This document shows, piece after piece, positions 24,271 through 33,808 of a DNA stretch of 64,000 bases (the stretch's first letter is position 1; every line of letters starts with the position of its first letter). Source of the stretch: Caldilineaceae bacterium (lineage in GTDB: Bacteria; Chloroflexota; Anaerolineae; Caldilineales; Caldilineaceae); contig JAJEDI010000075.1 in the NCBI GenBank assembly GCA_022821585.1, positions 81,448 through 145,447 on the forward strand, in the 5' to 3' direction. A program made the position numbers and the translations under genes. A model generated the notes under the pieces. It worked only from the letters and a program-made list of their open reading frames with translations. It did not search any database and was not told where the DNA came from.

Positions 24271-25257
24271 ATGTGGTCATTTATCCTTCGCCGCATCCTG
24301 CTGATGGTACCCACCCTGATGGTCGTTTCTGTCATCTCTTTTGCCATCATTGAGGCGCCGCCGGGTGATTTCATGGACTCTTACGTGAATGCGCTCTTGC
24401 AGGAGCAGGAGGCCGTCGACCCCGCGGAAATCGCTTCGCTGCGCAAGCGCTACGGGCTGGATGCGCCCACCTACGTGCGTTATCTCCGCTGGCTCGGCAA
24501 TATTCTGCAGGGAAACCTGGGCCGCTCGCTCGAGTGGAACCAGCCCGTCAGCAAACTGATCGCCGACCGTCTGCCCTGGAGTCTTGCCATTTCGGTCGCC
24601 TCCTTTTTCCTTGCCTACGCCATCGCCATTCCGATCGGCCTCTATTCCGCCACGCGTCAATATTCCCTCGGCGACTATTTCTTCACTCTGATCGGTTTTA
24701 TTGGGCTGGCGACGCCCAATTTTCTGCTCGCCCTCCTGATCCTGTGGTACTACTTTGTAGCCACTGGCAACGTGGCCGTCGGTCTCTTTTCCGACGAATA
24801 CCTGATCGCGCCCTGGAGTTTCGCCAAGTTCATCGATCTCTTGAAGCACCTGTGGCTGCCGGCGCTGGTTGTCGGCACCGCTGGCACGGCCGGCCTGATC
24901 CGCGTGATGCGCGCAAATCTGCTCGATGAGCTGGAGCGCCCTTATGTAATGGTGGCCCGCTCAAAAGGACTGTCCGAGGGCAAGCTCCTCGTCAAATACC
25001 CTTTCCGTATCGCCATGAATCCGGTCGCCAGCACCATCGGCTGGACGCTGCCGACCCTGGTGAACGGCGAACTGCTGGCCTCACTGGTCCTGGGTCTGCC
25101 CACCATCGCGCCCCTCTTTGTCGGCGCGCTGCTCAGCCAGGACATGTTCTTGGCAGGAAGTGTGGTCATGATCTTGAGTACGCTCACGCTGGTGGGCACC
25201 CTTCTCTCCGATATCGTGCTCGCCTGGCTCGATCCACGGATCAGGGGCGCTATCTGA
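24271..25257 (+). CDS. OppB/DppB-type ABC transporter permease, pair 2
   Basis: Predicted 328-aa permease starting WSFILRRILLMVPTLMVVSV, then EAPPGDFMDSY and LRKRYGLDAPTYVRYLRWLG. It has about six membrane segments and an EAA loop (YVMVARSKGLSEGKLL). The ATG at 24271 lies 19 bp after the BNR gene; the longer reading from 24112 overlaps that gene and is rejected. It is a paralogue of 19189-20178. With the DppC-type permease and two ATPases downstream it forms a complete peptide- or oligosaccharide-type importer. Confidence 0.88.
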   Translation: MWSFILRRILLMVPTLMVVSVISFAIIEAPPGDFMDSYVNALLQEQEAVDPAEIASLRKRYGLDAPTYVRYLRWLGNILQGNLGRSLEWNQPVSKLIADRLPWSLAISVASFFLAYAIAIPIGLYSATRQYSLGDYFFTLIGFIGLATPNFLLALLILWYYFVATGNVAVGLFSDEYLIAPWSFAKFIDLLKHLWLPALVVGTAGTAGLIRVMRANLLDELERPYVMVARSKGLSEGKLLVKYPFRIAMNPVASTIGWTLPTLVNGELLASLVLGLPTIAPLFVGALLSQDMFLAGSVVMILSTLTLVGTLLSDIVLAWLDPRIRGAI

Positions 25258-25326
25258 GTTTGAAGTCTCGTTAAGAAAGGCCTTCGCTTGCCAGTGCGAA
25301 AGCCGTAATAGACTGGTAGAACTGTT

Positions 25327-26466
25327 ATGGCCGTAATCGAAGAGAGATTCCAATCAAGCAGCACAGGGGTGGACGCCAGCGAAGAGGACCTGTCGGTCGC
25401 TACCCAATGGCAATTGATACGCTGGAAATTCCTGCGACACAAGATAGCGGTCATCTCGCTGGTGTTGATAGCGATCTTCTATCTGTTCGCGGTCTTTGCC
25501 GAATTCCTCTCTCCCTACGACCCCGCCCATCACGACACCGATTACATGTTCATGCCCCCGCAGCGGCTGCGCTTCTTCGACGAGGGCAAGTTTCAATTGC
25601 GCCCCTTCGTTTACGGCATGACTTCCAAGATGGACGAAAATACCTTTAGGACCACCTGGGAACTGGATACAACCCAGAAATTCCCGGTAAAGCTGTTCGT
25701 ACGCGGCGATTCATACAAACTGTGGGGCCTCTTCGAGAGCAACATCCACCTCATCGGCGTCGAAGAAGGCACCTTTTTCCTTATCGGCACCGACAAGATG
25801 GGACGCGACCTTCTCTCACGCATCATATTCGGCGGCCGCATCTCACTGTCCGTCGGCCTGTTGGGCATCGCCATCAGCTTCGTGATCGGCGTCATCATGG
25901 GCGGCGTCTCCGGCTATTTCGGCGGCGTCACCGACCTGGTCATCCAGCGCATCATCGAATTCCTGCGTTCGATTCCCACTCTGCCCCTTTGGATGGCGCT
26001 GAGCGTGGCCCTTCCCCCTACGTGGACGGTTGTGCAGATTTATTTCGGCATCGTAGTCATTCTCTCGCTGGTCGGCTGGACCGGGCTGGCGCGCGTCGTA
26101 CGCGGCAAGTTCATGTCCCTGCGCGAAGAGGAATATGTGATGGCCGCTCAGCTCAACGGCTCCAATGAAGCGCGCGTCATCTTTAAGCACATGCTGCCCT
26201 CCTTCACCAGCCACATCATCGCTTCGCTGACGCTGAGCGTCCCCGGCATGATTCTCGGAGAGACCGCGCTCAGCTTTATCGGCTTGGGCCTGCAGAACCC
26301 GGCCATCAGCTGGGGCGTCCTGCTTAAGGACGCACAGCGGATCATCGTCCTGGCCGACTCTCCCTGGCTCCTCTCCCCCGGCCTGTTCGTCATCATCGCC
26401 ATTCTCTGCTTCAACTTTGTCGGCGACGGCCTGCGCGACGCCGCCGACCCCTATTCGTCCATCTAG
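25327..26466 (+). CDS. OppC/DppC-type ABC transporter permease, pair 2
   Basis: Predicted 379-aa permease, longer than the usual 280-300 aa because of an extracytoplasmic insert of roughly 90 residues between the first and second membrane segments. That insert contains FVRGDSYKLWGLFESNIHL, the same design as the permease at 17967-19130. The core has GTDKMGRDLLSRI and an EAA loop (LREEEYVMAAQLNGSNEARV), and ends FVGDGLRDAADPY. The ATG at 25327 has a poor SD, 69 bp after the OppB-type gene. The insert is typical of glycan-oligosaccharide rather than dipeptide importers; that is family knowledge. Confidence 0.88.
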   Translation: MAVIEERFQSSSTGVDASEEDLSVATQWQLIRWKFLRHKIAVISLVLIAIFYLFAVFAEFLSPYDPAHHDTDYMFMPPQRLRFFDEGKFQLRPFVYGMTSKMDENTFRTTWELDTTQKFPVKLFVRGDSYKLWGLFESNIHLIGVEEGTFFLIGTDKMGRDLLSRIIFGGRISLSVGLLGIAISFVIGVIMGGVSGYFGGVTDLVIQRIIEFLRSIPTLPLWMALSVALPPTWTVVQIYFGIVVILSLVGWTGLARVVRGKFMSLREEEYVMAAQLNGSNEARVIFKHMLPSFTSHIIASLTLSVPGMILGETALSFIGLGLQNPAISWGVLLKDAQRIIVLADSPWLLSPGLFVIIAILCFNFVGDGLRDAADPYSSI

Positions 26467-26486
26467 GCAGACCGCCAACCTGTTCC

Positions 26487-27488
26487 ATGACCCAGTCACC
26501 ACTTCTGCTCAGCGTCGATAATCTGGCCACCCACTTCTTCTCCCAGGAGGGAATCCTGGAGGCCGTTGACGGCGTGTCCTTCGACATACACGCCGGAGAG
26601 GCCCTGGGAATCGCCGGCGAGAGCGGCTGCGGCAAGAGCGTTACCGCCCAGTCCATCCTGCGTATCGTGCCCAAGAACGGCAAGATCGTTATGGGAGAAA
26701 TCTCCCTCTTCCAGAACGGTGAATCCGTTGACTTGGTGCAGCTGGAAGATCGCGGCCAAGAGATTCGCCAGATCCGCGGCGGCGAAATCGCCATGGTCTT
26801 CCAGGAACCCATGGCCGCCTTCAGCATGGTCTACACAATAGGCAACCAGATAACCGAAGTAATCCGGCTGCACCAGGACTGCAGCCAAAGCGAGGCGCGT
26901 GACCGGGCCATCGAGATGCTGCGGCGGGTGGGTATGCCCCAGCCGGAACAGACCATCGACGCCTACCCTTTCGCCCTCAGCGGCGGTATGCGTCAGCGGG
27001 CAATGATCGCCATGGCACTCTCCTGCCATCCCGCCCTGTTGATCGCCGACGAGCCGACCACTGCGGTGGACGTTACGATTCAGGCCCAGGTGCTCGAGCT
27101 GATGAAGGATCTGCAGCGCGACATGGGCATGGCGCTGATCGTCATCACGCATGACCTGGCCGTCATCTCCGAGCTGTGTGATCGTGTCATGATCATGTAC
27201 CTGGGCAAGGACGTGGAGAGCGCGCCCGCGGATGTCATCTTTCGCGACCCAAAGCATCCATACACGATAGGTCTTCTGCGCTCCGTGCCCGAGTTGGGAG
27301 AAGGCCACAGCCAGGAGCTCGATCCGATCTCCGGCTCAGTGCCCAGCCCCTACCGGCGGCCGGCGGGCTGTCCCTTCCACCCCCGCTGCCCTGACTTCAT
27401 ACCCGACGTCTGCGACGTCCACCTGCCACCCCAAATAGAGTTGGCGGGAGGGCATAGCGTCCGCTGTCATCTGTATGTCCAGGACTGA
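26487..27488 (+). CDS. OppD/DppD-type ABC transporter ATP-binding protein
   Basis: Predicted 333-aa ATPase. Walker A is [13 protein letters not shown], the signature is [14 protein letters not shown], and Walker B is [13 protein letters not shown]. The C-terminal oligopeptide-transporter domain has [16 protein letters not shown]. It energises the permease pair 24271-26466, together with the paralogue downstream. It begins 20 bp after the permease gene and its stop is 4 bp from the start of the next ATPase gene. As no other ATPase of this kind is in the window, it may also serve permease pair 1. Confidence 0.9.
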   Translation: MTQSPLLLSVDNLATHFFSQEGILEAVDGVSFDIHAGEALGIAGESGCGKSVTAQSILRIVPKNGKIVMGEISLFQNGESVDLVQLEDRGQEIRQIRGGEIAMVFQEPMAAFSMVYTIGNQITEVIRLHQDCSQSEARDRAIEMLRRVGMPQPEQTIDAYPFALSGGMRQRAMIAMALSCHPALLIADEPTTAVDVTIQAQVLELMKDLQRDMGMALIVITHDLAVISELCDRVMIMYLGKDVESAPADVIFRDPKHPYTIGLLRSVPELGEGHSQELDPISGSVPSPYRRPAGCPFHPRCPDFIPDVCDVHLPPQIELAGGHSVRCHLYVQD

Positions 27489-27492
27489 GAAC

Positions 27493-28638
27493 ATGGCACA
27501 AGCAGATGCTGTTCCGACCGGCACAAATACAACCACGCAATCTCCGCCTGGCCAGCTGCCCCAGCAACGAGAAGAGGGACGGGGACTGCCCAGCGCCGAC
27601 AATGTCCTTGAAGTAACCGACCTTCGTAAGTATTTCCCCATCCTGCGTGGCTTCTTCCGTCGCCATGTTGGCGAGGTGAAAGCGGTCGATGAAGTCAGCT
27701 TCCACGTCGCACGCGGCGAGACCCTTGCGCTGGTCGGGGAAAGCGGCTGCGGCAAGACGACAACCGGCCGTTGCGTCATGAGAGCAATTGAGCCTTCCGG
27801 CGGTTCGGTCCTGTTTCGCAAACGTGACGGCGAAGAGATCGACATTACTACGCTGACCAGGCCGGAACTGCGCTCCGTGCAGCAGCATATGGGGATGATC
27901 TTCCAGGATCCCTTCTCATCGCTTAACCCGCGTCTTACCGTCCTCGAAATCATCGGCGAGCCTTTCGTCACCCGCAAGCTGATCAGCGGCAGACGTGAAC
28001 TGGAAGAAAGGGTGGCCCAGCTCCTGCGCAGCGTTCGCCTGGATCCAACCTACATGCGCCGCTATCCCCATGCTTTCAGCGGCGGCCAGCGTCAGCGCAT
28101 TGCGATCGCCCGTGCTCTGGCCCTGGACCCCGACTTCGTCGTCGCCGACGAACCGGTGTCCGCGCTCGATGTGTCTGTGCAGGCACAGATTCTCAGCCTG
28201 CTCAAGGAGCTGCAATCTGAGCTGCATCTGACCTATCTCTTCATCACCCACAACCTGTCCGTGGTCGAATACCTGAGCGACCGTGTTTCGGTGATGTACG
28301 TAGGCCAGATCGTTGAGTTGGGCCGTACCGACTCGATCTTCCGGCAGCCCCGCCATCCCTACACAGAGGCCCTGTTGTCAGCCGTTCCCGTGGTGGAGAC
28401 CGGTAAGGCCGGTCGGCGGCGGGAGCGTATCATTTTGGAGGGCGACGTCGCCGACCCGTCCAACGTGCCCGCCGGCTGCACGTTCCATCCCCGCTGTCCT
28501 TATGTTCAGGACATCTGCCGCGACGAAGAGCCCCAGCTTGTCGATCTGGCGGGAGCGAACGGCAGCCACCCCCACTACGTGCGCTGTCATTTCGCCGAGG
28601 AACTGGACCTGCAGGGCGTTCGCAACTCGCCGCAGTGA
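27493..28638 (+). CDS. OppF/DppF-type ABC transporter ATP-binding protein
   Basis: Predicted 381-aa ATPase. Walker A is [13 protein letters not shown], the signature is [15 protein letters not shown], Walker B is [14 protein letters not shown], and the C-terminal motif is [15 protein letters not shown]. An N-terminal extension of about 40 residues is rich in Gln, Pro and Thr and looks disordered. The ATG at 27493 with AGGACTGAGAAC upstream is preferred over an ATG at 27475 inside the preceding gene. It is the last cytoplasmic component before the binding-protein gene. Confidence 0.9.
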   Translation: MAQADAVPTGTNTTTQSPPGQLPQQREEGRGLPSADNVLEVTDLRKYFPILRGFFRRHVGEVKAVDEVSFHVARGETLALVGESGCGKTTTGRCVMRAIEPSGGSVLFRKRDGEEIDITTLTRPELRSVQQHMGMIFQDPFSSLNPRLTVLEIIGEPFVTRKLISGRRELEERVAQLLRSVRLDPTYMRRYPHAFSGGQRQRIAIARALALDPDFVVADEPVSALDVSVQAQILSLLKELQSELHLTYLFITHNLSVVEYLSDRVSVMYVGQIVELGRTDSIFRQPRHPYTEALLSAVPVVETGKAGRRRERIILEGDVADPSNVPAGCTFHPRCPYVQDICRDEEPQLVDLAGANGSHPHYVRCHFAEELDLQGVRNSPQ

Positions 28639-28797
28639 GCGTTTGCTCTTTCCAGGTACGGGGCAATTGCAGCCTTACAACATCACCTTGCTTACCTGCA
28701 CCACTTGCAAGAGATCAATGAACAATCCAGGAGGCGCTTACATCACTAAAAGACTGAGTTTCGCAACCGTATTCTTTCATTTACAAGGAGCTATACT

Positions 28798-30930
28798 GTG
28801 TCGCACCGCAAAATTCCCTCTCTGAGAGGTGGCACCCCCGTCGTCAATAAGTTGGCGAAGGGTGTCTCCAAACTCGTTCCATTCCTGATCATCCTGTCCC
28901 TGCTGCTGGCCGCATGTGGCGCTGCCGACGAACCGGCCGCCAGCGAAGAGGCCGCGCCTGCGGCCGAAGAATCTGCGCCCGCCGCCGAAGAGTCTTCCTC
29001 GTCGGAAGCGGTCGCGGTAACAGGCCCTGTACTGACTGACCCACCAGCCGGCGCTGGTGAGCGTGAAGTACAGAGCGAAGTCTACAACACGCCGGCCGAC
29101 GCCGGGGGCATCGACTCTTACCAGCAGGCGCCCGCGCTCGCTGAAATGGTCGCCAGCGGCGACCTGCCGCCTGTCGAGGAGCGGCTGCCGATAAATCCCA
29201 TCGTCATCAAGCCTGAAGAGGCCGTTGGCAAGTATGGCGGCGCCCTGCGCAAAACCGTCGGCGGTCAGCGCGCCATGGGCGAGATGGGCTGGTGGGTGAT
29301 TGAGCCCCTTACGCTCCATTCACCCAAGGGCGTCATCGTTCCCAACGTGGCCGAAGGTTGGTCCTGGAACGACGACCACACCCAGCTCACCATCAACCTG
29401 CGCAAAGGCATCAAGTGGAGTGACGGCGAGCCCTTTACTGCCAACGATGTCTTGTTCTGGTGGCAGGATATCATCCTCAACGAGGAGCTGACGCCTTCTC
29501 CCCCCACACTGCTGAGCCGCGGCGGCGAAATGGCCGAACTGGCGATGATCGACGACTTCACAATCCAGTTCTCGTTCGCCAAGTCCTACGCACTCTTCCC
29601 CACCTACCTGGGAAGCTGGGGCGGGCCGCGCTCCGGACCGACCACCAGCCCGAAGCACTACCTGTCCAAGTTCCATCCCGACTACGCCGAAATGGCCGAT
29701 ATTGAAGGGATGATGGACGATGGCGGCTTCGACAACTGGATGGACCTCTTCGGACAGAAGAACGGCAGCGTTAACGTCGACAAGCCGAGCCTGGCAGCCT
29801 GGATTCCGACCACCGTACCGCCCAACCCGGTCGAGGTGTATGTCCGAAATCCCTACTTCTGGAAGGTGGACACCGCTGGAAACCAGCTGCCTTACATCGA
29901 TGAGATTCACGAAATTCGCGTCGCTGACGCTGAAGCCGCGCTGCTGAAAACCATCGCCGGTGAACTGGACTTCGTACGCGCTCTGGGCACCGCCAACATC
30001 CCGGTCTTGTCCGAAAACAGGGAAAGCGGCAACTTCCGTTTCGCCTATGCCAACTGGATGCCTAACGCCTACGGCAACATCATGTTCAACTACACCATCG
30101 ATGATGAAGCCAAGCGGCAGTTGTATAACGACAAGAGATTCCGCCACGCACTTTCCGTGGCCATCAACCGCGATGAGATCATCAAACTGATCTATAAGGG
30201 CGGCGTCTTCGCCTCCCAGATCGCGCCGCTGCGTGGCCCGCCATACCACGGCGAGGATGAACTGTTCCAGTCCTGGACACAGCATGATCCGGACCTCGCC
30301 AACCAGATTCTCGACGAAATCGGCATTACCGAGCGCGACGCCGATGGCTTCAGGTTGGGGCCCGACGGAAATGAGCTGCTGATTATCATCTCCGCCACCA
30401 CTGCCTGGCCTTCAGAGTCGCCCGAGTTGATGGAGCTGGTTAAGGGCTACTGGGCAGAGGTCGGCATCAATGCGACCGTAACACCTGAAGCAGGTCAGCT
30501 CTGGTACACACGCCACAACAGTGGCGAGCACGACGTCTCGGCCCGCGGCGGCCACTTCGGCGGCGGCCCGGTCCACCCGACGTTGAACGCCAATACCTTC
30601 GCCATGCGCGGCTGGCAGTGGGCCCGAGATTGGGCCGCCTGGCTCGACACGGACGGCGCCGAAGGCGTGGAGCCGCCGGACGACGTGAAGCAGCTGCGGG
30701 TGCTGCGCGACCAGATTCTGGGTGAACCGGATGAGGATACTCGCAATGCCTTGATTAGGGAAGTCTTCGAGATTCACATGGACAATATCTGGTCGATCGG
30801 TCTTGTCGTCGACGATCCCAAGTTCGGCCAGCTGACCAATGTGCACAACCGCCTGCGCAATGTGGTAACTTGGTCGATCTCCGGTGAGTGGACGCCGACC
30901 ATCCCGGCGCAGTGGTTCATCAACGAGTAG
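28798..30930 (+). CDS. Extracellular solute-binding lipoprotein, family 5 (oligosaccharide/peptide type)
   Basis: Predicted 710-aa lipoprotein, larger than the usual 500-550 aa. A signal peptide ends in the lipobox LLLAAC-G with Cys40 as the lipidation site. A low-complexity Ala/Glu/Ser linker (about residues 41-75) follows, then the SBP_bac_5 domain, including LTINLRKGIKWSDGEPFTAN and FRHALSVAINRDEI. The GTG start at 28798 is supported by AAGGAG eight bases upstream. It captures the substrate for the importer encoded upstream, 159 bp away. The large size fits an oligosaccharide binder. A strong hairpin terminator follows at 31027. Confidence 0.9.
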   Translation: MSHRKIPSLRGGTPVVNKLAKGVSKLVPFLIILSLLLAACGAADEPAASEEAAPAAEESAPAAEESSSSEAVAVTGPVLTDPPAGAGEREVQSEVYNTPADAGGIDSYQQAPALAEMVASGDLPPVEERLPINPIVIKPEEAVGKYGGALRKTVGGQRAMGEMGWWVIEPLTLHSPKGVIVPNVAEGWSWNDDHTQLTINLRKGIKWSDGEPFTANDVLFWWQDIILNEELTPSPPTLLSRGGEMAELAMIDDFTIQFSFAKSYALFPTYLGSWGGPRSGPTTSPKHYLSKFHPDYAEMADIEGMMDDGGFDNWMDLFGQKNGSVNVDKPSLAAWIPTTVPPNPVEVYVRNPYFWKVDTAGNQLPYIDEIHEIRVADAEAALLKTIAGELDFVRALGTANIPVLSENRESGNFRFAYANWMPNAYGNIMFNYTIDDEAKRQLYNDKRFRHALSVAINRDEIIKLIYKGGVFASQIAPLRGPPYHGEDELFQSWTQHDPDLANQILDEIGITERDADGFRLGPDGNELLIIISATTAWPSESPELMELVKGYWAEVGINATVTPEAGQLWYTRHNSGEHDVSARGGHFGGGPVHPTLNANTFAMRGWQWARDWAAWLDTDGAEGVEPPDDVKQLRVLRDQILGEPDEDTRNALIREVFEIHMDNIWSIGLVVDDPKFGQLTNVHNRLRNVVTWSISGEWTPTIPAQWFINE

Positions 30931-31026
30931 CGATCACCTACCTCAGGCGCGGTCGCATCTGTCAGTTCTCACGATTGTAGCAAAACCCTGCGACCCGTCC
31001 GCCTTGAAGGACTGAAACCGTAACTG

Positions 31027-31057
31027 GACAGCGGAGCCGGCAACTGGCTCCGCTGTC
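31027..31057 (+). terminator. Hairpin terminator after the importer operon
   Basis: GACAGCGGAGCC (31027-31038) and GGCTCCGCTGTC (31046-31057) form a perfect 12-bp stem with a 7-base loop, followed by only TTGAATCT. The stem is strong but the T-tract weak. It lies about 100 bp after the binding-protein stop and 38 bp before the aminotransferase start, so it may act as a partial terminator or mRNA 3'-end stabiliser. Confidence 0.62.
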
Positions 31058-31094
31058 TTGAATCTGGAAACTACGGGAAAGGAGAGCAGCAGGA

Positions 31095-32018
31095 ATGGAA
31101 CACGACGCCAGTAAACACCTCGTCTACATCAACGGCGAGACGTTCCCGCCGGACCAGGCCAGGATTTCAGTCTTCGATACGGCCGTCACACTGGGAGATA
31201 CCGTCACCGAATCGACCCGCACCTTCGGCCACCGACCCTTCAAGCTGGAGCGGCACATCGAACGGCTCTACAAGTCGCTCAAGGTAAGCCGTATAAACCC
31301 TGGGATGACGCCCGACGAGATGACCGCCATCACGCTGGACCTGCTGGAGACCAATCTTCCGCACGTCCCGCCGCATGAAGATGTCTGGATCGTCCATAAC
31401 ATCTCGCGCGGCATGGGCGCCGCCGCCGCCGACCCCACTCTGCAACGCTCCCCTGCCACCATTATCATCAACACGGCGCCAATGATCTTGCGTGACTGGG
31501 CCGGCTTCTACTCCGAGGGCTGCCACGCGGTGACCCCCTTCAGCCGGGCCATCCCCACGCAGTCGCTCGACGCCCGCATCAAGAACCGCAGTCGTCTCGC
31601 CTATACCCTCGCCGAGGCCGAGGTCAAGCTGGTTGACCCGCAGGCGCAGAGCGTCATCTTGGATACGGACGGCAACGTTACCGAAAACAAGGGGGGCAAC
31701 TTCTTCATCTGGGCCGACGGCGTCCTCAAGACGCCCCATGCCCGCGGCGCCCTCGCCGGCATATCCCGCGAGACTGTCCTCGAACTCGCCGGCGTTGTCG
31801 GCATCCCCACACAGATAACCGACTTCCAGCCCTACGACATCTACACCGCCGACGAGGCCTTTTTCACCAGCACGCCCTACTGCATCATGCCGGCCACGAA
31901 GTTCAACGGCCTACCCGTAGGAGACGGTACAGTCGGCCCCGTGGCCAGGCAGCTGCTGCAGGCATGGAGCGACCTCGTGGGCCTCGATATCGTCGCCCAG
32001 GCCCAAGGTCATCTGTAA
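31095..32018 (+). CDS. Class IV PLP aminotransferase (branched-chain/D-amino acid type)
   Basis: Predicted 307-aa fold-type IV PLP enzyme, length typical of BCAT/D-amino-acid aminotransferase/ADC lyase. The PLP lysine is Lys163 in DARIKNRSRLAY; the DGNVTENKGGNFF motif with the conserved Glu follows. It could act in branched-chain amino acid metabolism or in a side pathway. The ATG at 31095 has an AAAGGAGAGCAGCAGGA leader with a strong SD. It follows the importer terminator and has no clear partner gene; the next gene is convergent. Confidence 0.83.
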   Translation: MEHDASKHLVYINGETFPPDQARISVFDTAVTLGDTVTESTRTFGHRPFKLERHIERLYKSLKVSRINPGMTPDEMTAITLDLLETNLPHVPPHEDVWIVHNISRGMGAAAADPTLQRSPATIIINTAPMILRDWAGFYSEGCHAVTPFSRAIPTQSLDARIKNRSRLAYTLAEAEVKLVDPQAQSVILDTDGNVTENKGGNFFIWADGVLKTPHARGALAGISRETVLELAGVVGIPTQITDFQPYDIYTADEAFFTSTPYCIMPATKFNGLPVGDGTVGPVARQLLQAWSDLVGLDIVAQAQGHL

Positions 32019-32052
32019 GGCGCAAAGCGAGAGGGAGAAAAGTGGGGAGGGC

Positions 32053-32730
32053 CTACGCGTTTGAACGGGCACTGACCCTTTCATACACTGTGATTTGCCA
32101 GAATCCTTCCGTTTCCGCATGGACCGGCTCCAACCCATCCCGCTCCGCGATCGAATGTACTTCGCTATGGGGATGCACGAAAGTCCGGAAATTCTTGCGC
32201 TTTACTTTGAGATAAACATTGAACAGGCCGAATGCAATACGGACCCACCATCTTTCGCGCGGATAGCTTAGGGCGAGGTAGCGTTCTGCCTTTTTCGCGG
32301 AGGCTCCCAGCAGCTGTGCAAGATGCGGATAACAGCAGATCACACGGTCCAGGATCACGGCGTCGGCTGAACTGACCACGGCGGCCGCGGCGGTGAAGTC
32401 GCCGTGGACATAGTGCACCTTGTTCTCCTGGCCCAGCCGTTCACCTATCTCGCGGGCCGCCGCGATGTAGGCGGAGGATGCCTCGACCGCGACCGCGCTT
32501 TCGGCGAGGCCGCGACGCAGCAGCTCATGATGTACCCCACCCGCCCCGCTGCCGACATCCAACACGCGCAGCGGCCCGGTACAGTTCTCCAGCAGATAGG
32601 CAATCAACCGTTCGGCCCGCGCCTCCAGACCATTTCGGACGTAGGCGTCGGCCTCCCTGGACGCCCACTCCCTATCGAACATCCCCTCATAGTCGCCGGA
32701 TGCCGGCGGTTCGCAGCAGGTGCAGGGCAT
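32053..32730 (-). CDS. Class I SAM-dependent methyltransferase
   Basis: Predicted 225-aa methyltransferase. The SAM motif I is RVLDVGSGAGGVHHELL near residues 54-70. The N-terminus MPCTCC has three Cys within six residues, an unusual feature that may bind a metal. The rest fits the UbiE/methyltransf_11 fold, with a hydrophobic C-terminal half (WWVRIAFGLFNVYLKVK). The substrate is unknown. The ATG at 32730 has a strong GGGAGGGGAGCG SD. It is the last gene of the minus-strand unit beginning at 37627. Confidence 0.78.
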   Translation of the reverse strand: MPCTCCEPPASGDYEGMFDREWASREADAYVRNGLEARAERLIAYLLENCTGPLRVLDVGSGAGGVHHELLRRGLAESAVAVEASSAYIAAAREIGERLGQENKVHYVHGDFTAAAAVVSSADAVILDRVICCYPHLAQLLGASAKKAERYLALSYPRERWWVRIAFGLFNVYLKVKRKNFRTFVHPHSEVHSIAERDGLEPVHAETEGFWQITVYERVSARSNA

Positions 32731-32799
32731 CGCTCCCCTCCCTGAATCGAAAGGCTCGGCCCAACCTTCTTGAGACCAAGTCAGTCTCTCTTTCTGGCG

Positions 32800-33729
32800 T
32801 CACAGCGATTCGACCGTATTCTCCAGCACGCCCAGCCCTTCGATCTCGCCCTTGATGCGGTCGCCCGGTTCCAGGCGTACTTTCTTGGCGTGGCCGACCC
32901 CCGAGGGTGTGCCCGTGCTCAACAGATCCCCCGGCTCCAGCGTGACGAACTGTGAGACAAACGATAGCGCCTCCGCCGGCGAGAAGACCATCTGGCCCGT
33001 GCTTGCGTCCTGATGGAGCGTATCATTCTGCCACAGGCGCATGCGCAAGCGGTCAGGATGAGGGATCTCGTCACGCGTCGTAATCCACGGCCCCATCGGG
33101 CCGAACGTATCCAGCCACTTGCCCACCAGCCAGTCGAAGTACCAGTCCCCCTCCTGCTCCGGCAGTTCATTGCGGAAGGTCAGTTCCCGTGCCGATATAT
33201 CGTTAAAGATAGTGTAGCCCATGATATGCTCTTCCGCCTGTTCTGTTGTCAATTCGCGGCCGGTCTTGCCAACAACGACGGCCAGCTCAAGCTCCCAGTC
33301 GGCGAACCCCGTCGAAGGCGGAATGCGAATCGGCTGCTTCGTGGCCGTCACCGACGAAGTAGGCTTGATGAAGAAGCGCGGGATCATCTTTTCCTTGCCT
33401 ATGTAGGATCCGCCGCCTTCTTCAATATGGCTGGCGTAGTTTCCCGCCAGGCACATCAGCTTACCGGGACTGGGCAGCGGGGCCCGCAGCGTGACAGAAT
33501 GGAGCGGAATCTTCAACTCAGGCCCGTTCTTATTCTTGGCCCATTCAAGCGAAGCGCGAACGCCCTCCATCCCGGCCTCGCCGGCCGCCAAAAGAGTAAC
33601 CATGTCCGCAACCGTATCCGGGTCACCTAAACGGCACGCCTCCATGGCGCCCCGTAGATCGTAAATGTGGTCCCCGTCCACGGCGCCGACTCGCTCTCCC
33701 GCATGTCCCACATACGTCGCCAGTTTCAT
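32800..33729 (-). CDS. Fumarylacetoacetate hydrolase (FAH) family protein
   Basis: Predicted 309-aa FAH-fold hydrolase, normal length for 2-keto-4-pentenoate hydratase or 2,4-diketo-3-deoxy acid hydrolase-type members. Visible features are CLAGNYASHI, RFFIKPTSS, metal-ligand Glu residues in WELELAVVVGK, Asp in IFNDISAREL, and a C-terminal LEPGDLLSTGTPSGVGH. It may cleave or decarboxylate sugar-derived keto acids. The ATG at 33729 follows AAAAGGAAAGAG; the seven-codon extension is rejected. It lies 79 bp after the GH63-like gene in the same direction. Confidence 0.85.
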   Translation of the reverse strand: MKLATYVGHAGERVGAVDGDHIYDLRGAMEACRLGDPDTVADMVTLLAAGEAGMEGVRASLEWAKNKNGPELKIPLHSVTLRAPLPSPGKLMCLAGNYASHIEEGGGSYIGKEKMIPRFFIKPTSSVTATKQPIRIPPSTGFADWELELAVVVGKTGRELTTEQAEEHIMGYTIFNDISARELTFRNELPEQEGDWYFDWLVGKWLDTFGPMGPWITTRDEIPHPDRLRMRLWQNDTLHQDASTGQMVFSPAEALSFVSQFVTLEPGDLLSTGTPSGVGHAKKVRLEPGDRIKGEIEGLGVLENTVESL

Positions 33730-33808
33730 TTTCTCTTTCCTTTTCTGCAAATCTTCTAAGAATGAATGCTTCGATTTTCAAGAGCAGTCCATCTGAACGG
33801 TTCACCCA

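Noticed and set aside
28719..28830. Short ORF overlapping the start of the substrate-binding protein
   Set aside because: The GTG at 28798 with AAGGAG and a perfect lipobox explains the region better.
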